Source of the DNA: Diphasiastrum complanatum
Taxonomy: Eukaryota > Streptophyta > Lycopodiopsida > Lycopodiales > Lycopodiaceae
Assembly: GCA_029204225.1 (NCBI GenBank)
Contig: CM055097.1
Span: 50,754,195-50,818,194, forward strand
Length of the DNA stretch: 64,000 nucleotides
Direction: 5' to 3'
Shown: positions 62,185 to 64,000 of the stretch, one piece after another
How the letters are laid out: each line of letters opens with the position of its first letter
Position numbering within the stretch: the stretch's first letter is position 1
The notes under the pieces: model-generated
Database searches by the model: none
Seen by the model: the letters and a program-made list of their open reading frames with translations, nothing else
What the model was told of the DNA's origin: nothing
Program-made: the position numbers and the translations under genes

Positions 62185-64000
62185 ACTCCTCCTCAAAAAT
62201 CTAGCTTGGTAAATCTAGCATAGATCTATCTATAACTCCAAGAGCCAGTCTTAATTTTATAAATGGATCTTTAGGCAATGCCTTGGTGAGTATATCAACA
62301 ATGCAATCTGATGATGAAACGTGAATAAGCTTGATCTCCTTTGCTTGCACTTTCTCCCTCACGAAATGATCTGCAATCTCGATGTGCTTTGTTTGAGCAT
62401 GGAAGACTGGATTGTTTGCAAGTTGTTGAGCTGCTTGATTATCACAATATATGCATGGAATGTCTGCATCCTTGATCACATGTAACTCCCCCAAAAGCCT
62501 TTTAATCGAAAAAACCTCCGTTGTTGTTGTTGTCATAGCTTTATATTCGGATTCTGTTGATGAAAGAGAGATGGTATCTTGCTTTTTGGAAAGCCAAGAT
62601 ATAACTCCTCCACATAAGAATGTAGCAAATGCACTTATGGATCTTCTATCCATCTTGTCACCTGCAAAACTTGAGTCCGAATATGCTCTCAAACAAATAT
62701 TAGTCCTTTCATAAACTATGCCAAAGTCTTTTGTAGCTGAGATGTACCTTAACACCCTTTTTGATCCTTTCCAATGACACATTAATGGACTTTGCATGTA
62801 TTGACTCAACTTGCCAACACAAAAACTAAGATCTGGTCTAGTGATAGTTAAGTATATCAAGGAACCAATAAGCATTCTATAGGTAGTGATGTCCTCAAAG
62901 GATGCTTCATCACTTTCCTTAGAACCTTTTACACTTAGTTCCATAGGAGTTTCAACTCCTTTACAATCAATCATGCCAAATCTTGCTAAGATTGATCTAG
63001 CATACTTAGATTGACCTATGAAGGTAAAATCATTACTTCTAGTGACTTCTATTCCAAGTATAACTTTAAGAAGTCCTAGATCTACCATCTTAAATTCACT
63101 AGACAAGGAAACTTTTACATTCTTAATGCCATCTAGATCATTTCCTGTGAGTATAATGTCATCAACATATAGAACTAAGATAATGATCTTTCCATCATTA
63201 CATTTGTAGTACAATGATGGTTCATAAAAACTTACAACAAATCCAATGGAAATAAGATAGGAATGCAACCTAGAGTACCATGCTCTTGGTGTTTGCTTGA
63301 GTCCATAAAGACTCTTCTTCAAGAGACACACCTTGTCTTCTCTCCATCTTTGATGAAGCCCTCAGGTTGGCACATGTAGATTTCCTCTTCCAAGAATCCA
63401 TTCAAGAAAGCATTTGTCACATCAAGTTGGAAGAGCTCCCATTTGAAAGAAGTTGCAAGACATATGATTAATCTAATGGTCACAAGCTTTGCAACAGGTG
63501 CAAAGGTTTCATCATAGTCTATGCCTTTGACTTGCAAAAAACTTTTTGTTACAAGTCTAGCTTTGTACTTATGAATGAAACCATCTTGATTATATTTCAA
63601 TTTATATATCCATTTACAAGTAAGAGGCTTCTTTCCATAAGGTAAACCAACAAGTTTCCAAGTTTGATTTTCCATTAATGCATCAAACTCTACTTGCATA
63701 GCTTTCCTCCAATATTGAGACTTATTTGCTTCCTCAAGACTAGTTGGTTCTTCAAGCATAGTAGTCAAGAAAGTATAAGAGTTGAGTAGTTGAGAATCTT
63801 CCCTTTGCTCCCCTTTGTCACTATAAGTGAGCCTTGATGGCTCAATCCTTGTCCTTGTTGATCTTCTTGGCACCCTTGGACTTGGAGTAGGTTCCACTTG
63901 GTCTTCATCTTCATAAAGCTCCTCCTCGACCATAGCATGATCTTTGACAAGTTGAGTGTTGTTGGAAGTCACCTTTCCTTTGGCTTGGAGAGATTCATCA
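62185..64000 (-). mobile_element. Ty1/copia RT-RNase H, minus strand, running off the window
   Basis: From 64000 leftwards: linker, then the RT entry (WRKAMQVEFDALMENQTWKL, CKWIYKLKYNQDG, YDETFAPVAKLVTIRLI, FQLDVTNAFLNGFLEEEIYM), a one-base frameshift near 63325, CLLKKSLYGLKQTPRAWYS, VLYVDDIILTGND with the YVDD motif, then RNase H (RAYSDSSFAGD, ISLSSTESEYKA, HAQTKHIEIADHFVRE, DILTKALPKDPF), ending at 62201. Apart from the frameshift it is intact, so it is younger than most neighbours. After the stop comes GAGGAGGAG, a copia polypurine tract, and TGTGAAAAATG, the start of the LTR family seen at 31851. The LTR is cut within about 15 bases by the Ty3 fragment. Protease and integrase should lie beyond 64000. 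Confidence 0.88.

Overview
The window is nuclear DNA of a land plant. It has spliced genes with GT-AG introns, a plant-specific DUF1336 (EDR2 C-terminal) gene, and dense Ty1/copia and Ty3/gypsy retrotransposon debris in AT-rich sequence with long microsatellites. A ZNFX1-type helicase locus together with the heavy retroelement load makes me think of a large-genome, possibly non-seed plant such as a fern or lycophyte, but that is a guess; the sequence alone does not fix the species.

Only two host loci are well supported. (1) On the + strand, 4390-12008, eight exons of a DUF1336/EDR2_C protein join in perfect phase (479 residues plus stop). The N-terminal exon was not found, and a copia remnant sits in its 3 kb intron. 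(2) On the - strand, 55794-49192, lies a ZNFX1-like gene of about 1,930 codons. It encodes, in order, a PB1 domain, a CCCH finger, a superfamily-1 RNA helicase, an NFX1 finger array and a C-terminal RZ finger. It carries several in-frame stops and at least two frameshifts, so this copy looks like a young pseudogene.

The rest is mostly transposon sequence. 1-3300: Ty3 gag-protease relic and a minus-strand LTR with primer-binding site. 13.3-31.1 kb: copia fragments (14.3-15.3, 17.2-17.5, 19.1-21.8 kb), a duplicated LTR-plus-3'-end block (23.0 and 24.6 kb), a (CT)n tract, and an almost complete but decayed chromovirus (26.1-31.07 kb, gag to chromodomain plus 3' LTR). 31.07-34.9 kb: a minus-strand Ty3 gag-protease relic interrupted by a copia LTR and a deleted copia body that has a 118 bp CT repeat inside its protease frame. 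35.4-42.7 kb: a minus-strand Ty3 pol followed on the same strand by a long unidentified decayed ORF. 42.8-44.8 kb: another LTR with a perfect primer-binding site next to a Ty3 integrase. 45.0-47.2 kb: two convergent ORFs, one resembling an unclassified DNA-transposon transposase. 47.9-48.9 kb: a Ty3 protease-RT fragment. 56.3-60.3 kb: small repeats, foldback elements and a tRNA-derived SINE head. 61.4-64 kb: a Ty3 RT/RNase H fragment abutting a minus-strand copia RT-RNase H that runs off the window.

Most stop codons in the retroelements, and most in the ZNFX1-like gene, are one C-to-T or G-to-A step from the expected codon, often CAG to TAG. This fits decay by deamination of methylated cytosine.
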